Source: Cystobacterineae bacterium
GTDB lineage: Bacteria > Myxococcota > Myxococcia > Myxococcales > Myxococcaceae
Reading direction: 5' to 3'
NCBI GenBank assembly: GCA_009782175.1
Contig: WRKR01000018.1
Coordinates: 1-54,900, forward strand
DNA length: 54,900 nt
Numbering within the stretch: position 1 is the stretch's first letter; every line of letters starts with the position of its first letter. Positions 26,474-37,600 of the stretch are shown piece by piece. The notes beneath the pieces were generated by a model. That model did not search any database. It saw nothing but the letters and a program-made list of their open reading frames with translations, and was not told the DNA's origin. A program made the position numbers and the translations under genes.

Positions 26474-27356
26474 GCCGGTTTTGGGCAAAATAAACCTGGG
26501 CTTGTCGGAACAACTCCATACCGTTGAGTTTGTCATAATAGGCGGGGAAGTGTTCTCTTATTTTTCGCAAGAGGGCGGCACAAAGCATTTTTCGCTGCTG
26601 GAGGTTGTGGCGTGCAATGTCTTTGCCGCCCCATATGTGTGAAAAACGGTTGTTGTCTTTCTGAAAGGGGTGCTCCAAAAAGTGGTGGATGGGAATGCCC
26701 ATCTTCTTGGCACACATGGCGACAATGCGCTGCTCGGCAAACACCATCTGCGAAACCAGCTCCATGGCGTATTCAAAGTTGCCCGTCATGAAGTCAATGG
26801 CAGAGTCCGTATAGTATTTTTTGAAGTCGGCATGCGCGAAATATGAAAACGCCATGTTGCAGGGCCGCACGCTCCAGTCCCATTCAGAGTCAAACAGGTA
26901 GCCCTCGCGCCTCTTCAAAAAGTCGCCGCGTATATAGATGGATTCCATGAGCTCCTCGCGGTGCAGCACCGCAAAGGCTTTGGAAGCCAACTCCGGCGCG
27001 AGGTTTTCCCATATAATTAAGTCCGTGTCGAGGAGGGCGATGGGCACGGCCTCATTCTGCAACGCAAATATTTTCGCCGCCGCCCAAAATATGTGCTGGT
27101 TGATGGTTTTCGGAATGCTTTCTATCACCGAGGTGTCAATTCCCCCGTCCCACAAGTCCAACAGCCCCAGCGAAGCATAGTGCTCATATCCTCTGTTGTC
27201 GGTATAAAGCTTGAGGCTGCCATTCGTCTTTCGCCACATCAGCGCGGACAAAATGGTCGAAAGCAACTCGAAGTCATCTATGCCATAGGGCACACCCTTG
27301 TTTTTTAGCGCGAAAGGGGCCGTGCTGTTAATCTGCATTCCCAATGTGCGCTTCAC
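26460..27356 (-). CDS. DUF6734/glycosyltransferase-like protein
   Basis: 298 residues, GTG start at 27356 with GGAAAG upstream (an ATG at 27338 is the alternative). A D-x-D motif sits in 'ALLDTDLIIWENL', the usual metal and nucleotide-sugar site of GT-A glycosyltransferases, and 'KLYTDNRGYEHY' precedes it. From memory the layout resembles DUF6734 proteins. It is the last gene of the giant-protein operon, 33 bases after the 758-residue gene, so it may glycosylate one of those proteins or an associated glycan. Activity is inferred only from the DxD and its context. Confidence 0.6.
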   Translation of the reverse strand: MKRTLGMQINSTAPFALKNKGVPYGIDDFELLSTILSALMWRKTNGSLKLYTDNRGYEHYASLGLLDLWDGGIDTSVIESIPKTINQHIFWAAAKIFALQNEAVPIALLDTDLIIWENLAPELASKAFAVLHREELMESIYIRGDFLKRREGYLFDSEWDWSVRPCNMAFSYFAHADFKKYYTDSAIDFMTGNFEYAMELVSQMVFAEQRIVAMCAKKMGIPIHHFLEHPFQKDNNRFSHIWGGKDIARHNLQQRKMLCAALLRKIREHFPAYYDKLNGMELFRQAQVYFAQNRPIQG

Positions 27357-27389
27357 GCGTCTTTCCGCTTTCTGTCATGTGGCGTCAGC

Positions 27390-29666
27390 TTAAGTTTTGC
27401 TTGGCCCCTGGAGGGAAATGGCCTTGTTGCTTTTCTTCTCCATAAGCTCGTCAAACATTAACCCACTGTTGGCCTGGTATTGGCTGATGAGTTTTTTCGC
27501 TCCTCTCCAGGTGAAACTCCTTCCCAAAAACCAACGCGTGCGCTGCGCCGTCAGCACGAGTTTGACGCCATAGCCCCTCACCTCTTCCTCGTTGATGAAA
27601 CGTGGAATAACTTCTCCGTCCACCGCTTTGCGGATTTGCATGGGGGCATAGCCGCCCGCGCAGAGGCAGGGCACAACCTTGTCTCCCACCAGCAAATGGC
27701 CTCCAGGGAATTGCTCGAAAATAGAATCTCCCTGCAAAACATGGCCGCTTGAAACATAAGCAACCAAAGAGCCGCTTGAAACATAAGCAACCAAAGAGCC
27801 GCTTGAAACATAGCCCATTGAAGAATAGCTGCTTATGGGTGCTTGGCCCACAAGCTTTGGCAGCACAGTCGGCACATTCTCTTTGTCTGCGAGCTCGCTG
27901 CCAAAGAATGAATTTTCGAGAATAAAACTGCATAAGCAGCTGCGGACGGAGGACTTGCGGGAAACCAGGCTTGCAAACTTCAGCAACTCAGTTGAGGGGC
28001 GTACCGAGTGGTAGTTGCCGTTGAAGAAAAGGGGCATCCTCCCTCTGCGGAATTGTATTTCTCTTATTTCTCCCTCTATTTTTTGGGGAATAAACGGAAT
28101 CCAATGCAGGGGCACTCTGTTTTGCGCAAGGAAAGAATAGTCATATTCCTCTTCCTCTTTTTCTTTTTCTAATTCATTCCTCTGGGCATCCACAGCGGAA
28201 AGCACGGCGTTGGACAACGCCTTCCCCTCCCAGGTGCCGTCACATCCATCCTCCATAAGCGTTTCTATGCCCCAAAGCATGTTGGCCATCTCGTCGCGCA
28301 GGAGTTGCACTTCTTCAATGGCTTTGCTCTCTTCGGTGCGGCGCAACGTCGGCGGAAAAAACAAACCCTTTTGCGGCATGAAATGGTTGCTCTCATAGGC
28401 ATCCAGCCTTGCCGTCCCAAACAGGCTCCAGCGCTCCGTAAATTCGACATGGGGCGAAAGCTTGTCTGTTTGCTCGGCAGAGCTGTCGATGAAGAGGCGC
28501 TCCCCGAAGGTGTCTGTGACGAGAATGCCTTCCACGTCAAGCACCGTGCCGGCCTCCGCCTCCATCGGCGTCAAGAGCCAGTCGCCACCATACATGGTGA
28601 CGTATTGCATGACGACGGCGTTGGCCAAAAGCGAAAACGTGTCATTCGACGCGTGTCCAAACTGGACTTGGGTGTCTTCAAATTCCCACAGGCACCTCTT
28701 CGGCGCGCCCGGGAAATCCGCAGGCGTTGGAAAATAGGAGAGCAGTTTTTCTTCTTTCTTTCCGCCTTCTTTAAAATTTCCTACGCCGTCGAAGGAATAC
28801 CAGGAGAGCCTCCCGGTGTGGTAGTCCTCCGCTTCATAGGTGTTGGCATTCTCCCCTACCCCCACCTCATAGGCCATTTTTCGCTCATTCCAGCAGTTGT
28901 CCTCCGCCCTCTCCAGGGGAAGGTATTTCTTTCTAAACCACTCTCTATATTCACCTAAGGCATTTTGCAAAAAAACCAGGGAGGGGTGCTGTTGGAAAAC
29001 CTCCCGGTCTAAAGCTTCAAACAATTGATAGCCGTCAAATATTCGCTTTCCATAGGTGGCATAGAGGCGATGCAGGTTGGCATTCTGCTCTGCTTTCAAC
29101 GTCTCTATGGTTTTGTCTTGCTCGGCAACAACAGGGACAAAAGGTTTGAGCGGGAACAGCTGCAAAAGCTGTTTGAAAAGCGTGCTGCGCTGCTCCCTCA
29201 TCTCTTCCACCGCATTGGGGTTGAAGCATTTCTTCTCAACAAGTTTTTTGAAGTGGAGTGCCGACTCTATTCTGACGAAGGGGCTAATGGGCCTGTTGGT
29301 TTTTTCCACCTCATATTCCATCGGCGTGTCTGTTGAATAGTCCTTCCGCGCACTCCCATTGCAACGGGGATAGATGCTGTCCAGCCTTCGCCGGCTCACT
29401 TTGACTTTTGTTATGACGGCAGAGCCGCAGTCTTCGCCTTTGAAGCGGCCGAATTGCCACTGGCGAGTCAGGCTCCAGAGCGGATCATACACCTCGAAGG
29501 AAAGCGCATTCGCAAAGTCTTTCTTGCGCGTCCTCGTCTCAATCCGCGTGTAGAGGTTGCAATTCTCCTTCTCCAACTCTCTGGCTTTGAGCAGTTTCAG
29601 GTATTCATCACTTTTGCTCGGCAAAGCCTCGGTGAATATCCAATGTGTTGACTTATTCAGTGCCAT
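27390..29666 (-). CDS. Conserved large protein of the giant-gene operon (758 aa)
   Basis: No named family is recognised. Cytoplasmic-looking, with no signal or membrane segment. Residues 61-84 hold a block D-P-L-W-x-L-x-R-Q-W-Q-F-G-x-F-x-G-E-D-x-G-S that I recall, with small changes, near the N-terminus of uncharacterised large proteins from actinobacteria and others. The remainder alternates Trp/Tyr-rich and acidic stretches with no catalytic signature. An in-frame 27-bp tandem repeat (27744-27812) encodes YVSSGSLVA two and a half times, a recent expansion. It starts 13 bases after the 1618-residue gene and is followed by the DUF6734-like gene. The ribosome site is weak. Confidence 0.75.
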   Translation of the reverse strand: MALNKSTHWIFTEALPSKSDEYLKLLKARELEKENCNLYTRIETRTRKKDFANALSFEVYDPLWSLTRQWQFGRFKGEDCGSAVITKVKVSRRRLDSIYPRCNGSARKDYSTDTPMEYEVEKTNRPISPFVRIESALHFKKLVEKKCFNPNAVEEMREQRSTLFKQLLQLFPLKPFVPVVAEQDKTIETLKAEQNANLHRLYATYGKRIFDGYQLFEALDREVFQQHPSLVFLQNALGEYREWFRKKYLPLERAEDNCWNERKMAYEVGVGENANTYEAEDYHTGRLSWYSFDGVGNFKEGGKKEEKLLSYFPTPADFPGAPKRCLWEFEDTQVQFGHASNDTFSLLANAVVMQYVTMYGGDWLLTPMEAEAGTVLDVEGILVTDTFGERLFIDSSAEQTDKLSPHVEFTERWSLFGTARLDAYESNHFMPQKGLFFPPTLRRTEESKAIEEVQLLRDEMANMLWGIETLMEDGCDGTWEGKALSNAVLSAVDAQRNELEKEKEEEEYDYSFLAQNRVPLHWIPFIPQKIEGEIREIQFRRGRMPLFFNGNYHSVRPSTELLKFASLVSRKSSVRSCLCSFILENSFFGSELADKENVPTVLPKLVGQAPISSYSSMGYVSSGSLVAYVSSGSLVAYVSSGHVLQGDSIFEQFPGGHLLVGDKVVPCLCAGGYAPMQIRKAVDGEVIPRFINEEEVRGYGVKLVLTAQRTRWFLGRSFTWRGAKKLISQYQANSGLMFDELMEKKSNKAISLQGPSKT

Positions 29667-29679
29667 GGTTTTTCGCTTT

Positions 29680-32600
29680 TCATTGAAGGATGATGGAGCT
29701 CAGCAAAGGAAACAGCGTGGACAACTCCGCGTCCTCATAAATATGGCTTGGCTCAACAGCGCGATTCATCAGCATAAACCGCGTGGAGTCGAGCAACTCC
29801 AGGACACTCTCTATGTTCCACTTCTTCCCTGCTGTGTTGAATTCAGGGTGCAAGGCCAAAAGCAGAGCCTGCGGGGCCTCGTTGCCGGGTTGCTTGCACT
29901 GAAACACCATGCCGGCTGTCTGTTTTTTATAGGGAATGAATTCAGGCCAGGCGTCAATGACAATGGCCGCATTATAGGAGGCCTCCTCGTCTTCTGTCCC
30001 CCACCTGGAAATGGCCTCGCTGTTATAAAGCACCAGCGAGTCAACGTCGTGCAATTCGGACTCTTGCTCCACATGGCAGCCAAGCCACTTTTTGAGTGAA
30101 GTGTCGCCCTCACTCGTCGCTTGCAGAATGGACACTTTTCCGGTGTCGGCATTGCACATGTTTTGAAACATGGAAATATGGTGCCAGCGTTTCATGCCTT
30201 CGCGCACCTCGGCCAACTCGGACTGCCACACTTCAAAACCTGTGTCGCTGAGGTTTTCATAGCGGCCGATGCCCTGCTTCAATACTTCGTCATATTCCTT
30301 TCGCTTCTCTCTGGGCAATGCATGGTGCAAGGTGAAGCGCGGAAACACTTTGAAGTTGTCCAAAGTCAGCTTTTGGATGGCCTGTATACATTGGGCCAAG
30401 GTGCATATTTCGCCACTCATTATTTTTTCGGCTTCACAAATGCGCTCCTCCAATTGCTGGTGGGCATAGGTGAATGCCTCAATAAAGGAGTTTTGTATTT
30501 CGAGGGCTTTGTCGAATGCAGGCCTTTGGAAAATGGGGTGGAGGTGGTATTCTTCTTCGTGGGTGTCCGCGTTTTTCCGGAAAACAAACATGTCCGTGTT
30601 GTGCTTGGGCAGGCTGTTTATCAACCCTGACTCCACACAGCGGCACAACAAGGCATGGACTTTTGCAAGCGTTTCGTCGTCACACGCCTCTTCTTGGTTT
30701 TTAAGGCCCTCCAGGCAGGAGTGCATTTCAAAGTGGAGTTGCGAAAGGCAGGTGTGCAGTGAAGCATGGCGCGCTTTCAACTCCTCCATGTCCACCGCCA
30801 TTTCGTCCTCAGCATCGCTGTTTGCCAAGGTTGTCAGATCGTTGGCCTTCATGGCTCCGCCCTGCAAAACGAGGCTGCGCAGGCGGCTTATTCTCAGCTC
30901 GTTCTCATAGAGGCTGAAACTTTCTGCTTCGTCCTCAGTCTCGTCAACACCACCCCCCTCTTCGTCATTCAACCCCACCTTGTTGACGTGCAAAGTCAGC
31001 TTGTCTGTCCAGCCATTGTTTTTCAGCCTGAAGAGGGTTTCCAAATAGGAGAGGAAGAGGTTGTCATTCGACGAAAAATAAAGGTATTCAATGGGGCTAA
31101 CCCCCAGCTCCCCCAAGGTGCAGCGGGTGTAGAGTGCTTCTTTCTCTTCGCCTTCTTTTTCCACATAGAAATATATTTTCTCTAAGCCCCCCATCAGCTC
31201 CTCAAGCCATGCATTCAGCGAGGGTTCCGCAAGACACATGGGGCGGGCAGGCGGGGTTTTGCACTCGGGGAGGGCGATGGCCACCTTGTTGGACACCACC
31301 ACATATTCCATGGGCGTATCCAGGACGGAGGGCTCGGGGAGGGCACCCTTCCCCTCGGCCATAAACTGGCTGATGGCGGAGAAAGAGGCCCTGTCCCCCT
31401 GCACCAGGCGGTGGACACCTTCGGCGAGCAGCAAGTCGTTCAGGGCATCATAGGAGTCCACGAGGCGGGCAATCAGCTTAAACAGGCATATGCGGTGGTT
31501 GGTTTTTGTGTCAATGTTTGTGGCGCGGTTGAGCTCTGAATACCAGGGCAATGAATAGCGGTTTTTTTCAAGCCAGTGGGCAATGGGCTCTGAATAATTC
31601 CATTTCTCCATGAAGGTGTTGAGCAGCGCCTCCCCATTCACCACCTGCATGACATGCTCCCTGGCCCTCTCGTCTTCGGCGTGCAGGTTGACGGTTTGGG
31701 GAAAGAGTTTTCGGAGCGGATAAACATATGCATCCATCTCGTTTCCCGTCCTATAGGCCTCGTGCAGATGGCGCTCCAAGTCCGCCCCCAAAACAATTCC
31801 CGTCGACATTCCCTCCTGAATGCCAGAAACCATACGCAGCGCCTGGCGCGCACGCATGGACGAGAGGTTGATGCACATGTGCGAGTCGCCTTCGCCCCCT
31901 TTGGTGTTTATATAGGCGCCTCTCAAAATGGCAGCCGTAATGGCATGCTGTATGGACGGGGCGACAATATATTCCCCTTTTCTGCTCCCTAAGTTTTGGG
32001 CTGAGTTTGCATATATGCGCAACTCATCCGACGCGTCCTTGGGCTTCAACTTCATCTTCTGAATAATTGCCGAGCGCTGCTGGCTGCTGACTTCTGTGCG
32101 CGCATTCTCTTCAAGGTTGAAGACCCAACCGAAGGCCCCAAGCCTCGGGGTTTTGTGTCCGGGCTTTGCGTTTTGTGCGTTTGGAGTTTGGGCTTTGCTG
32201 CGCAGCAAAAAGTCCAAAAGCCCCGAAAACCAGGCATCCAGGCGATGGGTGAAAATGTCTAAAAATTCGCTGACGAGCAATTGGCATTCTTCGTCGCTCG
32301 CCTCTTGTTTGGAAAGCGCGGCCCTGGCGACTTCTGCCAACCCGGCCAAGGCATAGGGTCTTCTTCGCGTGCCGCTGGGCATTGCCGTTGGAAACTCAAC
32401 CTCCTTTTCGGAGCCGCTGACAGGCAAGGGGTTGAAAAACCCATGCCCATCCAACGAGGCGAAATAAGGCGGCACGGTGGCATGCTTTGGCGGCAGCAAT
32501 ACATAGCCACCCCAATATGCCTGAGCTTCCGAGAAATCATCCCTTCGGGGCAGCAGGGGCGAGTCAATGAGTGTACGCTCATAGAAAGTGGTGGAGCGGG

Positions 32601-34536
32601 GGGTGAGGCCAACCATCTCCAGGTATTTCGCAGCAGCGTCGCCGCCTTTCAGCGTTTCTGAGCTGAGCACTTTGGCATTGCGAATGCTTTTCCATTTGTC
32701 GGCCAAGGAAATGAGCAACTCGCTCAGTTGTTTGAGGTGGAGCTCATTCTGGGGAATGTGGGCGCCCAATTTCAGAAAGTCTGTCACCGGCAAAATGCCA
32801 TAGGGCTTCCTGCCTATTCTGAATGAAGGCAAAACGCCCCTGGCCTTCACGTGGCTGGTGACAAACTCTCCGACAAAGTCCAGCAAGCTGTTTAGCTTTG
32901 CGTCATCCGTTAGCTTTGCGTCATTCGTCTGCAGGTTTTTTCTGAAATGGCTCCACAAAGCCTTGTTCACCTTTTCGGCATTGCTCATCTCGCGGTTGTC
33001 GAATTTTGCTGCATGCCCCCAACATTCGTCATGGTCCAAATGGAGAATGGCCGACAGCCTTCGGGCGTCATGGTCCGCATGGGGCTCACGCAGAGAGGCT
33101 TCCTTCACCTCTATCTCATAGCGGTGGCGCATCTCCTCTTCCGGGCTAAAACGAATGGCTGCATTTCCCCCTTCCACAATGTTGGTGGGGGTGCCGGTTT
33201 TAAGCATTTCCAACCCGGAGGTATAGTTGTGGCTGTTGAATACATTTTCAAGGCATGCCTCCATTCTGTCGGCATCCTTCACCCCCAGGACATAGACATA
33301 GTTAAATGTTGTAGTCCCCTCCAAAGGTACCGTAATCGCCAACCCCGCCTTCTCCGCTTTCTCATAGTCCACCATCCAGGAAATGCCGCCGCTGACTTCA
33401 AGCTCTCCGTCCGCGTTAATTTTATAGGGCTCCTCCTCCATGTCTTCGCCGGGGTGTATTCCCATTTGAAGGTTTTGGTTTATTTTTTGTCCATAGCGAA
33501 TGAGTTTCTGGTTTTCTTTCCCCTTTATTTCGCCAACAAACATAAACCTGTCAGGAAAAATATTGGAGACGGGGATGTCCGGCTTCTCAGAAGCATTCAA
33601 GCTGCCCATGAAGAAAACGTCGTGCCGTCGCTCGTCGGTGTATTTTTGAACCAAGGCGTCCAGGGAAATCCGCTTCTCTGTGGACAACTTTTTCAGGAAT
33701 TCGTCGACTTCTTTCCTGAAAGTCATCAGCATGGTTTGGTCCACATCCCAAAGCTCCAATGGCCGGTTGTTGCCGCCATAGCCCCCGGGGTATTTCTCAT
33801 AGAAGGCAATAAATGCGTCCAGGCGCCTGCTTAAGTATTCAACGGTGGATTGAATTTCGTCGAATAAATAGTCGACAATCCATTCGCAAAACATGACGTC
33901 GCAGTCTATTTGGAACAGCTTCTCTTTCACCTTGCCCAGGTGCTCGCGTATTTTGCGCTCAATCTCCTTCTCGCCCGTATCCATTTCTGAGCGACGCGCC
34001 AGCCCCCCTGTTTTCTTCTCGTCGAGCGAAATATGAGAAAGCTCCCTATAAATGTCCTCGCAGGCCTCTTCTATTTCCGCCATTTTGGGATAGGGGCGGC
34101 GATAGAAGAGGGGGCCGTCTGTTTTGAAAAATTTGCGTATGACGCCTGGCTTCACCTGCCGAACAATCCACGCCGCACGGTGTGCCGGGTATTTGGTGCA
34201 CAACACCTGCCATGCTTCATATTCGCGCTTTGGGCTTCCGCTGGCGATAAACCATTGCATCCAAAAAAACCTGCCATCGAGAAATTCGCCTTTCGTCAGA
34301 TTCTTTGTCAAACTGTCGATGAATATTTCGTCAGGAAATATTCTCACGCACAACTCTTTGGGAGCACTTAGAGGTTGGCCCGTTCTGTCAAGAGAAGCCA
34401 TGAAGGGCTTGCCTTTGCGAAAATGCGTTTCAATTCTCAGCGGGAAAAGCAAAAGAGGCGTGTCTGCGGAAATGGAGCTCAACAACTGGTTGAATTCCGC
34501 TTCCCTTGTTTTTTGAATGTCGTCTGCAGCGCTCAT
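29680..34536 (-). CDS. Conserved giant protein of the operon (1618 aa)
   Basis: Unrecognised function. No signal peptide. Conserved-looking blocks: 'LLLFPLRIETHF' (28-39); 'LCVRIFPDEIFIDS' (62-75); 'EYEAWQVLCTKYPAHRAAWI' region (105-124); 'RIGRKPYGILPVT' (573-585); 'RRPYALAGLAEVARAAL' (725-741); 'GAFGWVFNL' (800-808); 'IVAPSIQHAITAAILRGAY' (857-875); and 'LGADLERHLHEAY' (916-928). I recall close versions of several of these (R-x-G-x-x-P-Y-G-x-L-P, APSxxHAxTAAxLRxGY, RFERxLHE) from very large uncharacterised bacterial proteins. The C-terminal third is helical and acidic. An 18-bp in-frame duplication gives DAKLTDDAKL near residue 540. Third gene of the operon. Confidence 0.75.
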   Translation of the reverse strand: MSAADDIQKTREAEFNQLLSSISADTPLLLFPLRIETHFRKGKPFMASLDRTGQPLSAPKELCVRIFPDEIFIDSLTKNLTKGEFLDGRFFWMQWFIASGSPKREYEAWQVLCTKYPAHRAAWIVRQVKPGVIRKFFKTDGPLFYRRPYPKMAEIEEACEDIYRELSHISLDEKKTGGLARRSEMDTGEKEIERKIREHLGKVKEKLFQIDCDVMFCEWIVDYLFDEIQSTVEYLSRRLDAFIAFYEKYPGGYGGNNRPLELWDVDQTMLMTFRKEVDEFLKKLSTEKRISLDALVQKYTDERRHDVFFMGSLNASEKPDIPVSNIFPDRFMFVGEIKGKENQKLIRYGQKINQNLQMGIHPGEDMEEEPYKINADGELEVSGGISWMVDYEKAEKAGLAITVPLEGTTTFNYVYVLGVKDADRMEACLENVFNSHNYTSGLEMLKTGTPTNIVEGGNAAIRFSPEEEMRHRYEIEVKEASLREPHADHDARRLSAILHLDHDECWGHAAKFDNREMSNAEKVNKALWSHFRKNLQTNDAKLTDDAKLNSLLDFVGEFVTSHVKARGVLPSFRIGRKPYGILPVTDFLKLGAHIPQNELHLKQLSELLISLADKWKSIRNAKVLSSETLKGGDAAAKYLEMVGLTPRSTTFYERTLIDSPLLPRRDDFSEAQAYWGGYVLLPPKHATVPPYFASLDGHGFFNPLPVSGSEKEVEFPTAMPSGTRRRPYALAGLAEVARAALSKQEASDEECQLLVSEFLDIFTHRLDAWFSGLLDFLLRSKAQTPNAQNAKPGHKTPRLGAFGWVFNLEENARTEVSSQQRSAIIQKMKLKPKDASDELRIYANSAQNLGSRKGEYIVAPSIQHAITAAILRGAYINTKGGEGDSHMCINLSSMRARQALRMVSGIQEGMSTGIVLGADLERHLHEAYRTGNEMDAYVYPLRKLFPQTVNLHAEDERAREHVMQVVNGEALLNTFMEKWNYSEPIAHWLEKNRYSLPWYSELNRATNIDTKTNHRICLFKLIARLVDSYDALNDLLLAEGVHRLVQGDRASFSAISQFMAEGKGALPEPSVLDTPMEYVVVSNKVAIALPECKTPPARPMCLAEPSLNAWLEELMGGLEKIYFYVEKEGEEKEALYTRCTLGELGVSPIEYLYFSSNDNLFLSYLETLFRLKNNGWTDKLTLHVNKVGLNDEEGGGVDETEDEAESFSLYENELRISRLRSLVLQGGAMKANDLTTLANSDAEDEMAVDMEELKARHASLHTCLSQLHFEMHSCLEGLKNQEEACDDETLAKVHALLCRCVESGLINSLPKHNTDMFVFRKNADTHEEEYHLHPIFQRPAFDKALEIQNSFIEAFTYAHQQLEERICEAEKIMSGEICTLAQCIQAIQKLTLDNFKVFPRFTLHHALPREKRKEYDEVLKQGIGRYENLSDTGFEVWQSELAEVREGMKRWHHISMFQNMCNADTGKVSILQATSEGDTSLKKWLGCHVEQESELHDVDSLVLYNSEAISRWGTEDEEASYNAAIVIDAWPEFIPYKKQTAGMVFQCKQPGNEAPQALLLALHPEFNTAGKKWNIESVLELLDSTRFMLMNRAVEPSHIYEDAELSTLFPLLSSIILQ

Positions 34537-34621
34537 AGGGGTTTGCTTTTTTCTATTTTGAAGTGGCTCTCAGAGCGGGTTCAATTGAGGCAAGCTGAGG
34601 CTTTCCTCAAGTGAAACCGCT

Positions 34622-37600
34622 CTAGGGGAGGAAGAGGGACAAATGTTTGCCATAGAGGGTGGGTTGGTTTTTCAATGCCTCCGCCACCTGGGCGGCGTTG
34701 TCGGCCTTCTCCCACTTTTCCAAATGCTCCTTCGAGGCCTCCTTTTCTGGGAATTGGAAATTCAAGTCTTGGATGTCCTCCTGGAAAGCAAGGAAATAGC
34801 CAAAGTCCCCTGCCCTGGGGTTGCCAAGCAACTCACCAAACTCTCTTTTAAAGCCCACCAAAAGAATGTCTTCCCGCAAAAATGCCTGAATGACGGGCAA
34901 GACAATGCCGCCGTTTTCTTCTGTTGCACCCAAGTCGAATTCGAGGCTTCCCTGCGGGGCCATTGCCTTCTGCAAGAAAACCTGTGTGCTGGGGTATTGG
35001 CGCATGAGCTTGCCTTTGAGTGCAAACAGCAACAAGCCTGTTTTGGACTCGGGGTGGTTGTCGCCAAGCCCCCCTTTCCAGGTATGCAGGGGGGCTATGT
35101 CGAAGAAGTTGCCGCTGTGGATGTCGGCGGCGGTGGTTTCAGAGTCCCAGAATTTGCGGAAATAGGAGCCGCGCTGGTCCGTCGGATATTCCCTCCAGAG
35201 CAATTCTCTGCCCATTTCGGTATTCATCCCACAGAGGTAGGCCTCGACGAAGGAGGGGTTGCTTTGAAAGAGGGCGACAGAGTCCTCCGGCAACGCATCC
35301 ACGCAGGGGATGATCCATTTGTCGGAGAACATTTTGAGATAGTGATAAACCGGCTCAGGAAAGAGCGGGTAGGCGAGGATGGGGTATTTTGAATGCAACA
35401 ACTCGTCGATATAGCCCTCGCGCAGCTTTTGGCCTTGCTCGTCGCCACCAAAAAATTCGGCATAATAGGTTTCTGCCACCTGCCGCATCCGCTCATAGGC
35501 CTCGCTGTCTTCAAAACCCGCTTGCAATTCTTTCGCGTCCTCGGTGTTGATGGAGGCTTGCTGCGGCTTTTTGTCGACTTTTTCGGCCTCAATGCTTTTC
35601 ACACACGCATCAAGTTGCAGCCATTCATTCAAATATTTATTTGCGGTGCCGGGATTTTTTTTCAAAAACTCAACATAAGAATGCATGGAAGGAAATTCTT
35701 GAAGGAGCCCAAGCTTTTTTATAATATTTAAATCCACAACCATATAACACAGAGTGTTGCTGGATTCGAGTACCCACGCGCCTGAGCTTGCTGGAGGCCG
35801 AAAGCCAGGAATAAGCTTATCGGTTTCAAAGTCATAATCTGCCTCGGCAACAACCCTGCGGCCAGAGGGGATTGAGCCTCCGCGCCCCTCAGCCTGGAGA
35901 GTTCTGCCCCTATAGACAACGGTGGTTTCAAAATAAGCTGCCCTCTTTTGGGAAGACGGCTCTTCCAATTCTATAAGCGCTTTTATTTGGCTTTGGGCTA
36001 TAAAACAGCGAAGTTGTTCATATCCATCTTCTGTTCCTATTTGAGTGACTTTTTTCTCACTTGTTCCGAAGAGGTTTTGATATTCAAGATCGTCAATAAC
36101 CAAAACACATGGTGTTTCTAAAGGAGTTATATCTTTAGCATGGCCACTGAGCATGGTATAAACGGGGCGCTCCTGGGGATGGGGGCCCAAGCGAAACCCA
36201 TAAAGCTTATAATGTTCCTTTGAGACGAGCTCAGGCCCATAGGAAAGCGGAGGGAGGTTGTGAATTTCCTGGACTTGAGAAGTCATATATTCGTCAAAGT
36301 CATCCGTTATTTTTTTCGGACGCAGCGCATATAGTGTTTGGCTTCCTGGTGTGTTGTCTTTGGCAAAGTCAAAATATTTGGACAGGCTTTTGCATATTTC
36401 CTCAAACAACATGAAATATATTCTATCCGTAGCCTCTCTCAGCTGCTCTATGGTTGGCGCGTTATAAAATACATGCTCTCTCATTTTAAATGTTTGGCGT
36501 TCAGCAATGCTTTCCATCACCGAGGTGGTGTCCAGGTTTTGCACCAACTTGGCAACATTGTCTGTCAAATGTTGGAAGGAGGCGGAGGCAAAGGCCTGGG
36601 GAATGTGGCTGTCTTTCAAAATGGAGGCGAGGGAGGTTTCCCCTTCCGTCTCGGCATCCTTCATGGAGCCAAGGTATTGCATCATCCTCGCGATGAAATA
36701 TTTTTCCGTTTGAGAGAAGGTATTGACGGTTTTGCCTTTCAGTGACTCGTTGACATGGACACTCAGCAGGCGTTGGTGAAGCTCGCGGTTGAGTGCGTTG
36801 ATAGCCTCCACCTGTTTCCAGGCGCGGTTGACGAATTCCTCCTGGTGCGTTTGCACAGTCCTCTTGCCCAGGCCGGCTGCCGCGCGGTGGTGGATGTCGA
36901 GGTTGAGTTGTGACAGCCAGGGCGTGCCGCTTTTTTGGTTGGTGGCCTCGTCGAGAGAAGTCGAAAGCAGGTGCTTGCCGCCATAAATGGGAGGCACCAC
37001 CCAGGGGTCGTCCTCGCCTGCCGGTACACGGCTTGTTTTTGTGGAAATTTCGTCTTCATTCTCCAGAAACACGGGGCTTTTTGAAAGCAAGCTTTTCAGG
37101 CGGCCATAGAGTTCCGCTTCGTCCGCGTTGGCAGAATTTGACGGGAAGGGCGTGCCCTGCACATAGCCTGGCGGCTGTGTCGCCACGGACATGCCTATGC
37201 GTTTGCGTTTGGGCACTTTCCCAAGCACCGCATAGTCCAAACCTTCGCCCATGCGGGTAACATCCACTTGAATGTCCGCCGCGTGCCCTCCGGTGACATT
37301 CAGCTTCTCCACCAATTTGTCAAAACTGTCTGTGCCCGTTTTGAAGTCCCATGAATAATAGACGGGAAAGTCGAGCGCCTGCTTTGGGTGTTGGCTTTTT
37401 TGCCTCTCGAGGTTTGTTTCCCAGGAAGGCTTTTGAGCGGCAATGCCTGAAAGCGCCTCGTCGTCATAGCCTAAGCCGCGAAGCCTTCCTGTTTCAAAGG
37501 CGGGGACGAGGAAGGCGAAATAGTCTGTCTCGCTTTCCAATGCCTCTGTCGTCCGCAGTGCAAACAACCGGGAAAATTCAGGGGCCGCCTCCGTCACTCC

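Noticed and set aside
32947-33834. 295-residue plus-strand frame inside the 1618-residue gene
   Set aside because: It is antisense to a long coding frame with conserved blocks and has no family sequence of its own. Other long antisense frames at 42367-43239 and 40762-41652 were dropped for the same reason.
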